A stretch of 64,000 nt of DNA from CAZICM01 sp964537685 (GCA_964537685.1 CAZICM010000016.1:62001-126000); one strand, 5' to 3'. Shown: positions 8,817 to 16,999, counted from the stretch's first letter. Notes: generated by a model from the letters alone, not told the origin. Numbers and translations are program-made.

Positions 8817-10172
8817 CTATGAATTTGATTCGCTGAGCAAGCCATAGGCTTCGGCCAGCGCTTCGATGGGATGAATAACCCGGATCGAGGTTTCATAAGC
8901 GATTCGGAGCGCCGATAGAGAGCAGTCGGTGACGACCAGATCGGGTTCAATTTCTTGGGTGCCGCGGATCAGCCGGCGGGCATATTTGCGGCCTGTCTCA
9001 TAGTGTTTGGCCTTCATCCCCCAGGTTCCGTCCACGGCCGAGCATTGGTCGATGACGCGCACATCGGTGTCGGGAATCACGCCGAGAACGCGGGAGCCGG
9101 GCGTGCCGATTTTCTGGGCGCGCAAATGACAGGAGGCGTGATAAACGATGGTGCCCAGGCCAGTCTTAAATTCGCGTTTTAATTTCTTTTCCCGGCCCAG
9201 CTTGACGAAGAATTCCATCAAATCGAATGTTTTTGCGGCCACCTCCATCGTTTCCTGCTCCTTAAGATAGGTGGGATATTCTTTTTTGATGGTGTAGCCG
9301 CAAGTGGGGCCGGGTACCACGATGGGAATGTCCATCCGGGCGTAGGGCAAGAGGGTTTGGGTGTTCTGCTGAAGCTTGGCCATGAATTGGGCGATGTCGC
9401 CGCCGTCGAGGTTGGGCATGCCGCAGCAGGTGAGGGGATATTCTTCGTTGTGGTTTCGGGTTCCGGGAACGATGACGCGGAAGCCGTGATGCTCGAGCGA
9501 AAGGACGGCGGCCTTGGCTAGGCGGGGTGTGTTGAATTCGCCGTAGCAGGTTGGGAAGAGAACGATTTCTCCGGCGGTTCCCGAGCCTTCCAAGGGTGTG
9601 TGGGATTCAAACCATTCGCTGAAGGTTTCTTTGGCGACGGGAGGAAGCGGGAACTGAGCGGAGATGCCAGTGACTTTTTCCGCCACTTTGCGGAGCAGGC
9701 GATTCGCTTGAATGAGGTTCGTCATCGGAGCCGCCATGCCCGAACCCAGTGCGCCGATCGTTTGCGGCTCGCCTAAAATCCGGTCGACGAGAGGGATGCC
9801 GTCCCGCATGGCGCGCGCCGCTTTTTCGCGGGCCATCAGCCGGGGAAAATCGAGCCGTTCGCTCGCGCCTTCGTCCTCGGTGTAAGGGCATTTGATGTAG
9901 CAGAGCTTGCATTGCCAGCATTCGTCCGAAACCGCGCGGATATCGGCGTCGTTGATGGTTTCGGCGCCGACGGCCTGACCGCTTTCAATTGCTTGATCGA
10001 CGCGCTTGAACAGTTCGGGAAAGGAGCCGCAATAGCCCACACACATGCGGCACTCGTGACAGATTTGAAATGCCCGGCGCAGTTCTGCCTCGAGGTCGCG
10101 CGGGTCGTAATAGCGCTCGTCACTGGGGCTAAGTGCGGGCGGGCGGCTTGGGGTCCGGGGAATAACGCTCAT
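8817..10172 (-). CDS. HdrD/GlpC-like iron-sulfur oxidoreductase (rubrerythrin-associated)
   Basis: 451 residues. Two [4Fe-4S] ferredoxin-type sites near the N terminus: CHECRMCVGYCGSFP (about 38-52) and CWQCKLCYIKCPYT (about 85-98). Then two CCG domains: FPTCYGEF ... TCCGMPNLDGGD and HASCHLRAQ ... DQCSAVDGTWG. The second has a single Cys where CCG is classic, which I recall as usual for this subfamily. No membrane span. By family it moves electrons between a low-potential donor and a partner; beside rubrerythrin and DUF3501 it most likely feeds peroxide reduction (inference). The ATG follows AGGAG by nine bases. It starts after a terminator, so it has its own promoter or depends on read-through. 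Confidence 0.85.
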   Translation of the reverse strand: MSVIPRTPSRPPALSPSDERYYDPRDLEAELRRAFQICHECRMCVGYCGSFPELFKRVDQAIESGQAVGAETINDADIRAVSDECWQCKLCYIKCPYTEDEGASERLDFPRLMAREKAARAMRDGIPLVDRILGEPQTIGALGSGMAAPMTNLIQANRLLRKVAEKVTGISAQFPLPPVAKETFSEWFESHTPLEGSGTAGEIVLFPTCYGEFNTPRLAKAAVLSLEHHGFRVIVPGTRNHNEEYPLTCCGMPNLDGGDIAQFMAKLQQNTQTLLPYARMDIPIVVPGPTCGYTIKKEYPTYLKEQETMEVAAKTFDLMEFFVKLGREKKLKREFKTGLGTIVYHASCHLRAQKIGTPGSRVLGVIPDTDVRVIDQCSAVDGTWGMKAKHYETGRKYARRLIRGTQEIEPDLVVTDCSLSALRIAYETSIRVIHPIEALAEAYGLLSESNS

Positions 10173-10210
10173 GGCGGTGGTCTCCTGTCGGGACGCTCAA
10201 ATCGAGACGT

Positions 10211-10263
10211 TTAAAAGAAAAGCGCGGGAGCTCCCAGGAGAAATCTCCCGGGATGGCTCCCGC
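10211..10263 (-). terminator. Rho-independent terminator after rubrerythrin
   Basis: Perfect 8-bp outer stem GCGGGAGC (10224-10231) with GCTCCCGC (10256-10263) around an inner GGAGA/TCTCC stem. On the minus strand it is followed by a T-rich tract (complement of 10211-10220). It lies directly after the rubrerythrin stop and separates that gene from the Fe-S oxidoreductase. Confidence 0.85.
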
Positions 10264-10280
10264 ATGCGCGATTGGCCCGC

Positions 10281-10703
10281 TTAGAAGTCGAGCGAGTCGA
10301 GGGCCTTGGCAAAGCGGCCGGCGTGGGATTTTTCGGCTTTCGCAAGCGTCTCAAACCACTCGGCGATGTCGGTGAAACCTTCTTCGCGCGCTTCCTTCGC
10401 CATGCCGGGATACATGGTTTCGTATTCGTGCGTTTCGCCCGCGACGGCGCTCTTGAGGTTTTTCTCGGTCGTGCCAATGGGCAGGCCCGTGGCCGGATCG
10501 CCGACTTGCTTTAAGTAGTCGAGATGGCCGTGCGCATGGCCGGTTTCGCCATCGGCCGTGTCTTTGAACAAGCCGGCGACATCGGGACGGCCTTCGACAT
10601 CGGCGACCTTTGCGAAATAGAGGTAGCGGCGATTCGCTTGTGATTCGCCCGCAAAGGCATCCTTGAGATTCTGATGGGTTTTGGTTCCTGCAAGTTGAGG
10701 CAT
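10281..10703 (-). CDS. Rubrerythrin (short form, no rubredoxin domain)
   Basis: 140 residues. The ATG at 10703 is set by AGGAG eight bases upstream; the longer frame to 10901 only reads into the regulator gene. A four-helix diiron protein: E20 in [12 protein letters not shown]53-x2-H56 in [10 protein letters not shown], a second Glu in [13 protein letters not shown] and E-x2-H in [11 protein letters not shown]. Rubrerythrins reduce hydrogen peroxide to water. The C-terminal rubredoxin Cys pairs are absent, so an external electron donor is needed; the neighbouring Fe-S oxidoreductase is a candidate. Downstream of a PerR-type regulator and ended by a strong terminator. Confidence 0.93.
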   Translation of the reverse strand: MPQLAGTKTHQNLKDAFAGESQANRRYLYFAKVADVEGRPDVAGLFKDTADGETGHAHGHLDYLKQVGDPATGLPIGTTEKNLKSAVAGETHEYETMYPGMAKEAREEGFTDIAEWFETLAKAEKSHAGRFAKALDSLDF

Positions 10704-10755
10704 TGTTGTTACTCCTGGGAATTGGGGTTGCTTGTGTGACAGAGCGGAGCGCCGT

Positions 10756-11418
10756 TCACCGTGGGATGGGGCGAGCCGCCAAATCCAATTGTTTTGAGCG
10801 CGTTGAGGTTTTTGCCGGAGGGCTTTTTTTTCGCTTCCGCGCCGCTTGGGCTGTGCACCGGCTGCACAGGCCCCTAAAGATTTTTTCGACGCTTCGCACA
10901 CTAAACCCGGGCAGCTCTACGGCGTCGCCTTTCGGCATTTTGTTTTCTTCGTGAGCCCGCGGGTTTTTGATGGATGCCGCATCGAGCGGGACATCGCGCA
11001 CGAGTCCGCAGCGATCGCAAACCGCATGGTGGTGCGCTTCCATGTTGGGATCGAAGCGGGCAGGTCCGGGCGATAAAGAAAGGGCGGCGCAGAGGCCCGC
11101 CGATGTCAGCGCGTCGAGGGTGTTGTAAACGGTGGCGAAGCTCATCGTCGGAAGCGTCGGCTTGAGGCGATCAAAGAGTTCCTGCGCCGTGGGATGCGTT
11201 GGATCTTTCGCGAGTTCCCGCACCAGGGCGATGCGCTGAGGCGTCACTTTCATTCCGTGAGCGCGGAGCTGGTCGATCATGATTTGAATGCGATTTTCCA
11301 CGCCCGAAAGGCTTTGCTGCGTTTTGGGCGCAGCGTCTTTGGAAGCGGGGGCGGCGGGCTTATCGCTTTTAGGTACACGCCGCTTGGGTGTCATGCTCAC
11401 GGTGCTTCGAACAGCCAC
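10756..11418 (-). CDS. PerR/Fur-family peroxide-type regulator
   Basis: 220 residues. A Lys/Ala/Pro-rich N-terminal extension (about 45 residues) is followed by the Fur winged helix (LRAHGMKVTPQRIALVREL ... SFATVYNTLDALTSAGL). Next comes the metal-sensing region FDPNMEAHHHAVCDRCG, with a second CSRC pair completing a Cys4 zinc site, and a basic tail. The Asp/His pattern and a rubrerythrin neighbour favour PerR over Fur or Zur. Its own promoter contains a PerR-box-like palindrome, implying autorepression. Start: GTG at 11418 or the in-frame ATG (11394). The predicted transcription start is almost on the GTG, so a leaderless mRNA or the later ATG is likely. No clear Shine-Dalgarno is seen. Confidence 0.88.
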   Translation of the reverse strand: MAVRSTVSMTPKRRVPKSDKPAAPASKDAAPKTQQSLSGVENRIQIMIDQLRAHGMKVTPQRIALVRELAKDPTHPTAQELFDRLKPTLPTMSFATVYNTLDALTSAGLCAALSLSPGPARFDPNMEAHHHAVCDRCGLVRDVPLDAASIKNPRAHEENKMPKGDAVELPGFSVRSVEKIFRGLCSRCTAQAARKRKKSPPAKTSTRSKQLDLAARPIPR

Positions 11419-11425
11419 GGTTGTT

Positions 11426-11454
11426 TAGATAGTTAGAATCATTCTTAAATGCAA
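11426..11454 (-). promoter_or_regulatory. perR promoter with an embedded PerR box
   Basis: Minus strand: -35 TTGCAT (11454-11449), a 17-bp spacer, -10 TATCTA (11431-11426). The spacer holds the 7-1-7 palindrome TTAGAATCATTCTTA (11433-11447, plus-strand reading). It fits the known PerR box TTATAATNATTATAA with A/T-to-G/C changes in the inner positions and one broken pair. Occupancy would block polymerase, consistent with autorepression. Confidence 0.65.
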
Positions 11455-11489
11455 GTCCTAATTGAATACGTCATGCCGAGCAATTGTTC

Positions 11490-11518
11490 TTGCGAGATTT
11501 GGACGACTTTGCGATAGT
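11490..11518 (+). promoter_or_regulatory. Possible rpsU promoter
   Basis: TTGCGA (11490-11495), a 17-bp spacer, then GATAGT (11513-11518), a fair match to a housekeeping promoter, about 70 bp upstream of rpsU. A small G/C stem (CCCC 11525-11528 with GGGG 11536-11539) followed by a T run (11542-11549) lies in the leader and could be an attenuator, but the stem is short. Confidence 0.35.
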
Positions 11519-11586
11519 GCGCCGCCCCGCTGACTGGGGGATTTTTTATTGATGGATGATGAAGAAAGAAGGAGAGACACGTCGAG

Positions 11587-11811
11587 ATGCCGACCGATGC
11601 CATTCAGTGTAAGCCGCTCGAGGTCGCCGTTGGCGATAAGGGCATTGAACGCGCCATCAAACATCTCAAGCGCAAGATGGCCGCGGAAGGGATTCTCCGC
11701 GAGCTGAAGAGGCGGCGTCACTATATGAAGCCTTCCGTTAAGCGCCGTAAGAAGGCGTCCGAGGCCGCGCGCCGCCGTCGCAAGCGGTCCAAGATGGATG
11801 TGATGCAATAA
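11587..11811 (+). CDS. rpsU: 30S ribosomal protein S21
   Basis: 74 residues, very basic. It begins MPTDAIQCKPLEVAVGDKGI; the body IERAIKHLKRKMAAEGIL and LKRRRHYMKPSVKRRKKASE is typical of bacterial S21, with an Arg/Lys tail. It binds the small ribosomal subunit near the anti-Shine-Dalgarno region of 16S rRNA. AGGAG lies about 12 bases upstream of the ATG. Here it is a single-gene unit with its own terminator rather than the rpsU-dnaG-rpoD arrangement of enteric bacteria. Confidence 0.95.
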   Translation: MPTDAIQCKPLEVAVGDKGIERAIKHLKRKMAAEGILRELKRRRHYMKPSVKRRKKASEAARRRRKRSKMDVMQ

Positions 11812-11839
11812 GCGCGGCGTTCCCGTGGCTTCAGAAATT

Positions 11840-11874
11840 CGCCGGCTCTTGTGGGAGGCCGGCGTTTTTTCTTT
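11840..11874 (+). terminator. rpsU terminator
   Basis: Perfect 7-bp stem CGCCGGC (11840-11846) and GCCGGCG (11858-11864), followed at once by TTTTTTCTTT. A textbook intrinsic terminator 30 bp after rpsU. Confidence 0.9.
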
Positions 11875-11890
11875 GTAGATCTTGTGGCCT

Positions 11891-12973
11891 ATGCGCATCG
11901 CCGTCGTCACGACGTCGTATCCCGGAGCTTTGGGCGATCCGTCCGGGCATTTTGTGCGCGCTTCATGCGAGCGTTTAGCCCGGGAAGGCCATGCCGTTCA
12001 TGTGATCGCGCCGATCGGTTCTCTCTTCGATGTTCCGCGGCGTTCGGGCGATGTGTGGCTTCACCCTGCGGGCGGGCAAGCCTTGTTTCGCTTTCCAGGC
12101 GCGCTGGCCAATGCCCAGAAGAAGCCTCAGCGCTTGATCGACACCTTCCCTTTTGCCCTTGGGGTGCAGCAAAGGCTGCGGGCGCTTCAGAGGGAGGCCG
12201 AGATCGACCGGGTGATCGCGCATTGGATTGTGCCTTCGGCGTGGCCTCTTTCGCTTGCGGTGCGTTCTTCTTCGCTCTTCGTGCACGCGCATGGAGCGGA
12301 TGTGCGTCTGCTGTTAAGAGTGCCGAAGGCTTTGCGCGAGTCGATTGTGCAATCGCTTCTCGAGCGTGGCGCGCATTTTTATTTTGCCGCGCAGGCCCTG
12401 AAAAATGCGCTGAGCCAAGCGCTTTCAAATGAGCTTTCCGCAAGGCTGCTGAAGGTGGCCTGTGTGGAGCTGCCCGAAATAGACATGCCCGATCTGGAAG
12501 GGATTCGGATCCGAGGGCAGGCGCTCCGCGCGTCTTTGGGGCTGCGCGCCGGACAGAAAATGGCGATCTGCATCGGCCGGCTGATCGAATCAAAACGGGT
12601 CGAGCTCGCACTGAGGTCGGCCGCGCAATCAAAGGCTCATTTGGTCGTTGCCGGCGATGGCCCGATGCATGGTGAACTCGCCGGGCTTGCGAGGGCGCTG
12701 GGCTGCGAAGTGAATTTTTTGGGGCTGCTGCCGAGAGCCGAAGCGCTTGCATGGCTGGGCGCGGCAGATGTCCTGCTCCATCCATCGGCCGCAGAAGGAG
12801 CGCCCACTGTGGTTCGGGAAGCCCGTATTTTAAAGGTTCCCGTGATTGTATGCGATGTGGGGGATGTAAGGAGCTGGGCCGCGTCGGACCCAGGAATCGA
12901 GGTTGTGGCGGGTTCTAAATTTGTGGCGCGGGCGTCTACTTGGCTTGGCCAAGCAGTTGATGCATCTCGTTGA
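11891..12973 (+). CDS. Glycosyltransferase family 4 (GT-B fold)
   Basis: 360 residues from the ATG at 11891 (MRIAVVTTSYPG); the in-frame TTG nine bases earlier is less likely. The N-terminal half has DPSGHFVRASCERLAREGH and an HAHGADVR acceptor-domain motif. The C-terminal half has the GT4 nucleotide-sugar site: GRLIESKRVELALR, VVAGDGPM, FLGLLPRAEALAWLGAADVL and the E-x7-E motif EGAPTVVREA. By family it is a retaining transferase using an NDP-sugar for cell-surface glycans. Substrate unknown. No membrane span. It overlaps the 3' end of the convergent TerB-like gene by 38 bp. Confidence 0.85.
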   Translation: MRIAVVTTSYPGALGDPSGHFVRASCERLAREGHAVHVIAPIGSLFDVPRRSGDVWLHPAGGQALFRFPGALANAQKKPQRLIDTFPFALGVQQRLRALQREAEIDRVIAHWIVPSAWPLSLAVRSSSLFVHAHGADVRLLLRVPKALRESIVQSLLERGAHFYFAAQALKNALSQALSNELSARLLKVACVELPEIDMPDLEGIRIRGQALRASLGLRAGQKMAICIGRLIESKRVELALRSAAQSKAHLVVAGDGPMHGELAGLARALGCEVNFLGLLPRAEALAWLGAADVLLHPSAAEGAPTVVREARILKVPVIVCDVGDVRSWAASDPGIEVVAGSKFVARASTWLGQAVDASR

Positions 12974-13451
12974 TGGGAATACCAAAAGACCTTGAAATCG
13001 CCTGTAGCGTAAGGCCCTCCTTCTCGCCGATACCCCGGTCCAGCCACGCGACCTTCGCTCCGATCAGCAAAGCAATGCGCCGCAGGCCCGGATCGCTGAT
13101 CACCGAGCTCACCGAGCTGATGCGCGAATCACGGCCGTCGCTCTCCATATTGGCAGCGGCTGTTTGCATATAAGCCTGCACGTCCGACTCGCCGATCTCG
13201 CCCTTGGTGAGTTGTGAAATCTCCTGCGAAATACGGGTCATTTCGCTATCCGATACACGGCCGTCTGCAGCCGCCACCAGATACGCCGTTTCGACGAGCG
13301 CGCCAAACTCCGTCGTCTTCCGCTGATTCTCGGCCGCATCGTGCGCCGCCTGTGCCTCGGCGTGGGCTTGCTCTTCCTGCTTCAGAGCCACTTCCTTCTG
13401 AATCGTTTCGCTAAATCCGCTCATCTGCGAAAGCATGTCGCTCAATCCCAT
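12936..13451 (-). CDS. TerB-like domain protein
   Basis: 171 residues. The N terminus (about 1-48) is an amphipathic coiled-coil-like helix rich in Gln, Glu and Ala. From about 50 a TerB/DUF533-type all-helical domain follows: ETAYLVAAADGRVSDSEMTRI and LTKGEIGESDVQAY, the acidic D-G-R-V-S-x-x-E pattern common to the family. Cytoplasmic, role unknown; TerB-like domains are often linked to membrane-stress modules. AGGAGG precedes the ATG. The 3' ends of this gene and the glycosyltransferase overlap. Confidence 0.75.
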   Translation of the reverse strand: MGLSDMLSQMSGFSETIQKEVALKQEEQAHAEAQAAHDAAENQRKTTEFGALVETAYLVAAADGRVSDSEMTRISQEISQLTKGEIGESDVQAYMQTAAANMESDGRDSRISSVSSVISDPGLRRIALLIGAKVAWLDRGIGEKEGLTLQAISRSFGIPINEMHQLLGQAK

Positions 13452-13573
13452 GAGACTCCTCCTTGGTGGTAAATGAGGCGCTCCTTATCCGCGAGCTTCG
13501 GGGGGATGTCACGGCATTTGCACGGTCAGAGCGCTGTTTTTTAAGCCTCTGCGCAAATGCTTCGCGCACACTC

Positions 13574-13601
13574 TTGCAATTCGCGATGCTTCGACTAGGG
13601 T
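13574..13601 (+). promoter_or_regulatory. Possible tRNA-Pro promoter
   Basis: TTGCAA (13574-13579), 16-bp spacer, TAGGGT (13596-13601), about 57 bp upstream of the tRNA. The -10 is a weak match. It is the best-spaced candidate in the interval 13452-13658, which otherwise holds nothing I can name. Confidence 0.3.
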
Positions 13602-13658
13602 GCTCCTCGCTTCAGGGCGGCGCGCTTGTTTCGATGAACGCGGCGCTTGGGAGTGGCT

Positions 13659-13733
13659 CGGGGCGTAGCGCAGCCTGGTTAGCGCACTTGACTGGGGGTC
13701 AAGGGGTCGGTGGTTCGAATCCACTCGCCCCGA
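13659..13733 (+). tRNA. tRNA-Pro (anticodon GGG)
   Basis: A full 75-nt cloverleaf. Acceptor CGGGGCG/CGCCCCG with the C1-G72 pair typical of bacterial proline tRNAs; D stem GCGC/GCGC; anticodon stem CTTGA/TCAAG around loop CTGGGGG (anticodon GGG, reads CCC); variable loop GGGTC; T stem GGTGG/CCACT with loop TTCGAAT; discriminator A. The 3' CCA is not encoded (the sequence continues CCG), so it is added by the CCA enzyme. Confidence 0.95.
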
Positions 13734-13851
13734 CCGAGATTCGGTCGGATTCCGAAAGAGCCGGGGGGCTTGGGGCTGGGGGGCTAAGGCGCTAAGGGGA
13801 TGAGACGCGAGAAGCGGGCGGGATAGAGCCGGCAGGCAGCCGCTTTGCCGT

Positions 13852-14676
13852 TTAGGCCATCGCGGATTCTTTAACGATTTCCTCGAGGCGTTCACGGATG
13901 CGGCGCTTGGCGCGTTCCTCAATTTGGCGCACCCGCTCTTTGCTCACACCAAAATCGGCGCCCAGTTCCTCGAGCGTCATCGGCGTTTCCGTCAGCCATC
14001 TGCGCTGCATAATTTGCCGCTCGCGCGGAGAAAGCGAGTCGACCACTTGGTGAAGTGCCTCCGACAGCCGCGTTGTCTCGTCCGTCGCACAGGCTTCCTC
14101 CTCCGGCGTTCTCGTCGTTGCGCACAGCCGTTCGGCCGTCGTTATCCCGTCCTCTGAACCGGTGCTTCGATCCAAACTCACATCCCGCGCCATCAGCAGC
14201 GGCAGAAGCTCCGTCGCGCGCTCTTCGCTCAGCCCGCTCAGCTTCGCCAGCGCCCGGGGATCTTTCTCGTGGGTCTTGCGGTAAATGCGCAGCGCCCGCC
14301 GCTCACTCTTCGAAGAACCCAATCGCACAATGCGGTAGCCACGAGCGACGTACTCGCGGATCTCGGCCCGAATCCAATACGCTGCATAGGTCGCGAGCCG
14401 GCAGCCCCGTTCAGGATCGAAACGCTCGGCCGCCTTGAGCAAGCCGATATTTCCTTCTTGAACAATGTCCTCGAGGGGCAATCCCCATCGCCGGTACTCC
14501 AGCGCGATGGTCATCACGAAGGGCAAACAGGCTTCAATCAGCCTGCGCCCAGCGTTCCGATCGCCGCTGCGCCATTGCATCGCAAGCTCGTATTCCTCTT
14601 CGGGACGGAGCGTTGTCTGGTTTCCAAGCTCCGTTCGGTAGACCGAGAATGCCGCTCGTCCTATCGTGGTGCCCAT
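13852..14676 (-). CDS. RpoH-like (sigma-32 type) RNA polymerase sigma factor
   Basis: 274 residues from the ATG at 14676, placed by GAGGA nine bases upstream; the longer frame adds an implausible Cys-rich head. Region 1.2/2.1 includes LRPEEEYELAMQWRSG; region 2.2 is LEDIVQEGNIGLLKAAERFDP; 2.3-2.4 is LATYAAYWIRAEIREYVARG. IVRLGSSKSERRALRIYRK follows, where RpoH proteins carry the RpoH box. Region 4 ends LEELGADFGVSKERVRQIEERA, the -35-binding helix-turn-helix. No region 1.1. It directs polymerase to an alternative promoter set, probably stress genes. Myxobacteria have several RpoH paralogues; which one this is cannot be told. Confidence 0.85.
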   Translation of the reverse strand: MGTTIGRAAFSVYRTELGNQTTLRPEEEYELAMQWRSGDRNAGRRLIEACLPFVMTIALEYRRWGLPLEDIVQEGNIGLLKAAERFDPERGCRLATYAAYWIRAEIREYVARGYRIVRLGSSKSERRALRIYRKTHEKDPRALAKLSGLSEERATELLPLLMARDVSLDRSTGSEDGITTAERLCATTRTPEEEACATDETTRLSEALHQVVDSLSPRERQIMQRRWLTETPMTLEELGADFGVSKERVRQIEERAKRRIRERLEEIVKESAMA

Positions 14677-14763
14677 AAACGTCCTCGTGCTGTTGCCGAA
14701 ACAAGTCCCGCCGGCGTCTTGGGGATCAAGGTCACGCGTGCAAGCTTGGGTGGAGCAACAGTG

Positions 14764-14901
14764 CAAACCTTATACATGCACAGATAGTGCCTAAGCCAAA
14801 AAAAGTTGCCCAACGTGAGGATTGCATTTTTAAGTGCGTAATTCCTGCGGTTTTCGTTATGCAGACGAAAATTTTGCGCGAAGATATTTGTATAAGGTTT
14901 G
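14764..14901. promoter_or_regulatory. Divergent regulatory region with 13-bp inverted repeat
   Basis: The gene-free stretch 14677-15049 lies between the sigma factor (minus) and the S41 peptidase (plus). It contains an exact 13-bp inverted repeat: CAAACCTTATACA at 14764-14776 and TGTATAAGGTTTG at 14889-14901. Each arm points toward one of the two genes and contains a -10-like TATAAG, so the two divergent promoters may share a core element. A third partial AAGGTTTG is at about 14906-14913. I see no convincing housekeeping -35 at standard spacing. Confidence 0.45.
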
Positions 14902-15049
14902 AAAAAGGTTTGTCGGAGTGAGGACTAAGCTTCTCACTTTGTAGACGGCAGCCTTCACTTTGCCGAACTCGTTTGAAAGTTGGCCGTGGGGTGTGCGGGA
15001 TGATTTGGATGCGGTGGTTGGAAACGACAAATCGCCGTGCGGGCGTGTT

Positions 15050-16999
15050 ATGCCCAATTTTGTGAGCCGACGCCTTTTAGGCTTTGCCGGATGTGTTTTG
15101 TTGGGCACGGCCCTCGTGGCTGCAGTGCTTCAGCCGGACGAGCCGCAGTCTGTGCCGCTGCTCAGCGGAGGCTGTATTTCCCGGGCCCGGGCGCTGCTCC
15201 CGGATACCGATGAAGGCGAGGAAATCGACGAGGCATCTTGCAATCCCCGCATGCCCGCGCGCGGAATGCTGTTGCCTACGGGTTCACCGACGGCTTTGGA
15301 TTGCGATGAAGCGCGCGTTATCGCGGCTCAAGCGCTGTCATCGCTCGCGGCACCTGCGCAAGCGATCGAGCCCGCAAAGTTTGCCGATGCAGCTTCGGAT
15401 TGGCTGGACCCTCACGGGTTATGGTCGGTTGCGCCGGATGCGCCGGCAGCGGAAGCGATTCGCCGGGATGGAGCGAAGTTGTTGCTGGAGCTTCAAGCGC
15501 CTCCAGGATCGGGGCCTTGCAGCACGGCGCTTTCGGTGGGGGCTGTGCTTGCCGATTGGTCGGCCGCGCTCCGCAAGCAGATGGATGAAGGTTTTCAGGA
15601 TGGGCTGCGCGTACTTTCTTCGGCGCGCGGGATAAAAAGTGGATCGCAGGATCGGGAGCACCGCGCGGCGGTTTTATGGTCGGCGGCGTCCACAACGCCT
15701 TTCCAAGATGGTGCGGTGACCAAGAGCGCGCTTGTTCTTTCGCGGGCGCTGGGCAAGAGCTTTGCCGAGGCACACGCATCGAACGGGCCTGGGATTCAAG
15801 GCTATATCGAGTCGGCGCGGAACCGGCTTGTTCCTTCGCTTTCGGCGGAACAGTGGTCGCGCGTGGTGATTGCGGCGGCGCTGCGTGCCTTTGTGCCTCA
15901 ATTGGATGCGCATGGAGCGTGGGCTCCTTTGGATGAAGAGATTTCTCTCTACGATCTATCGCTGGAGATCGAGCCGCCTGAACGGCTTTGGTCGGAGATG
16001 ACGAGAACGGTGCTGGGTGTGCGCATCGATCAAGGCGCGATGGCGCCGCTGTCCAACGGGGACATTGTTCTCGCGGTGCAGGACATTGCGATTGGCGGGA
16101 TGAGTGTTGAACAGGCGGAGCAGATGTCGATCGCTGCGGATTATGTGAGGCCCGCGCCGATGACGGTGACGGTGCTTCGCAAAGGCTTGCTGGAGCCGCT
16201 TTCGCTGCCGATTCCGCCAAAAACATTTGAAGTGGAAGCGGCGCCTGCTGCGAACGAGCCTCACGCGCTTGCTGTTGATTTTGTGTCGTATGGAAATGCC
16301 CAAGCGGCGGTGATCGCGCTGCCGGATGTTCCCGACGATTTAGGGGCGCGGCTGTCGGACGCGGTTGTCCGGGTGCGAGAGGTTCCCGATGTGCGGGGAA
16401 TCATGCTGGATGTGCGTTCAAACGGAGGCGGCTCGACGGATGGAGCTATCGCGGCGCTGGGTATTTTTCTGCCGAACACGCTTTTGTTTCCGATGAAGCG
16501 GCGGGATGGAACGGTGGATGTGGAACGGACGCCGGACATACCTGCGGAACAGCGCTGGGCAGGGCCGCTTGCGGTGTTGGTGGATGGAGACTCGGCGAGC
16601 GCGGCGGAGATGATTGCGGGCGCGATTTCAAGCTACAAGCGGGGAATTGTCGTCGGTGATCAAACCTATGGAAAAGGCTGTGCGCAGGAATATCTCGATG
16701 ATGATGCGCGGACGGGTGTGCTGAGGCTGACGACGCTTCTGTTTTGTTTGCCCGATGGTTCGCCGGTTCAAAAGGTGGGGATCGAGCCTCACATTAAGTT
16801 TCCGTTGCCGGGTACACATGAAAAAGAGGCGATGGTGACAAGAGCGCTCGGGCCATGGAGCGGTCCAGATGTGCGCGATCCATCGAAGATGCGCGAAGCC
16901 CTGTGGCCTGCGCATGGAGGGCGTGTCGGCCCCTGTAAAGACGAGACGATTTGCCGGGCTTTAAGGGCTGTTGGAGCGGCTCCGGCGGCTTCTAGATAG
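15050..16999 (+). CDS. S41-family (C-terminal processing) peptidase, exported
   Basis: 649 residues from the ATG at 15050, chosen because it puts the hydrophobic export segment (LLGFAGCVLLGTALVAAVL) right behind VSRR at the N terminus; a TTG 90 bp upstream is in frame. The mature part has a degenerate PDZ-like region (about 310-400). The S41 core follows: IMLDVRSNGGGSTDG, then the catalytic Ser515 in DGDSASAAEMIAG and Lys542 in GDQTYGKGCAQ, a 27-residue spacing close to Prc/CtpA. It would cleave substrates at their C termini in the envelope. The last codons lie in a direct repeat shared with the end of the molybdenum-hydroxylase FAD gene. Confidence 0.85.
   Translation: MPNFVSRRLLGFAGCVLLGTALVAAVLQPDEPQSVPLLSGGCISRARALLPDTDEGEEIDEASCNPRMPARGMLLPTGSPTALDCDEARVIAAQALSSLAAPAQAIEPAKFADAASDWLDPHGLWSVAPDAPAAEAIRRDGAKLLLELQAPPGSGPCSTALSVGAVLADWSAALRKQMDEGFQDGLRVLSSARGIKSGSQDREHRAAVLWSAASTTPFQDGAVTKSALVLSRALGKSFAEAHASNGPGIQGYIESARNRLVPSLSAEQWSRVVIAAALRAFVPQLDAHGAWAPLDEEISLYDLSLEIEPPERLWSEMTRTVLGVRIDQGAMAPLSNGDIVLAVQDIAIGGMSVEQAEQMSIAADYVRPAPMTVTVLRKGLLEPLSLPIPPKTFEVEAAPAANEPHALAVDFVSYGNAQAAVIALPDVPDDLGARLSDAVVRVREVPDVRGIMLDVRSNGGGSTDGAIAALGIFLPNTLLFPMKRRDGTVDVERTPDIPAEQRWAGPLAVLVDGDSASAAEMIAGAISSYKRGIVVGDQTYGKGCAQEYLDDDARTGVLRLTTLLFCLPDGSPVQKVGIEPHIKFPLPGTHEKEAMVTRALGPWSGPDVRDPSKMREALWPAHGGRVGPCKDETICRALRAVGAAPAASR

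Noticed and set aside
11524..11549. Hairpin with T run before rpsU as a terminator
   Set aside because: The stem is only four or five base pairs, and there is no gene upstream on that strand to end; noted only as a possible attenuator.
14960..15049. Thirty extra codons on the S41 peptidase from a TTG
   Set aside because: It would bury the export signal behind 30 residues; the ATG at 15050 is a better start.
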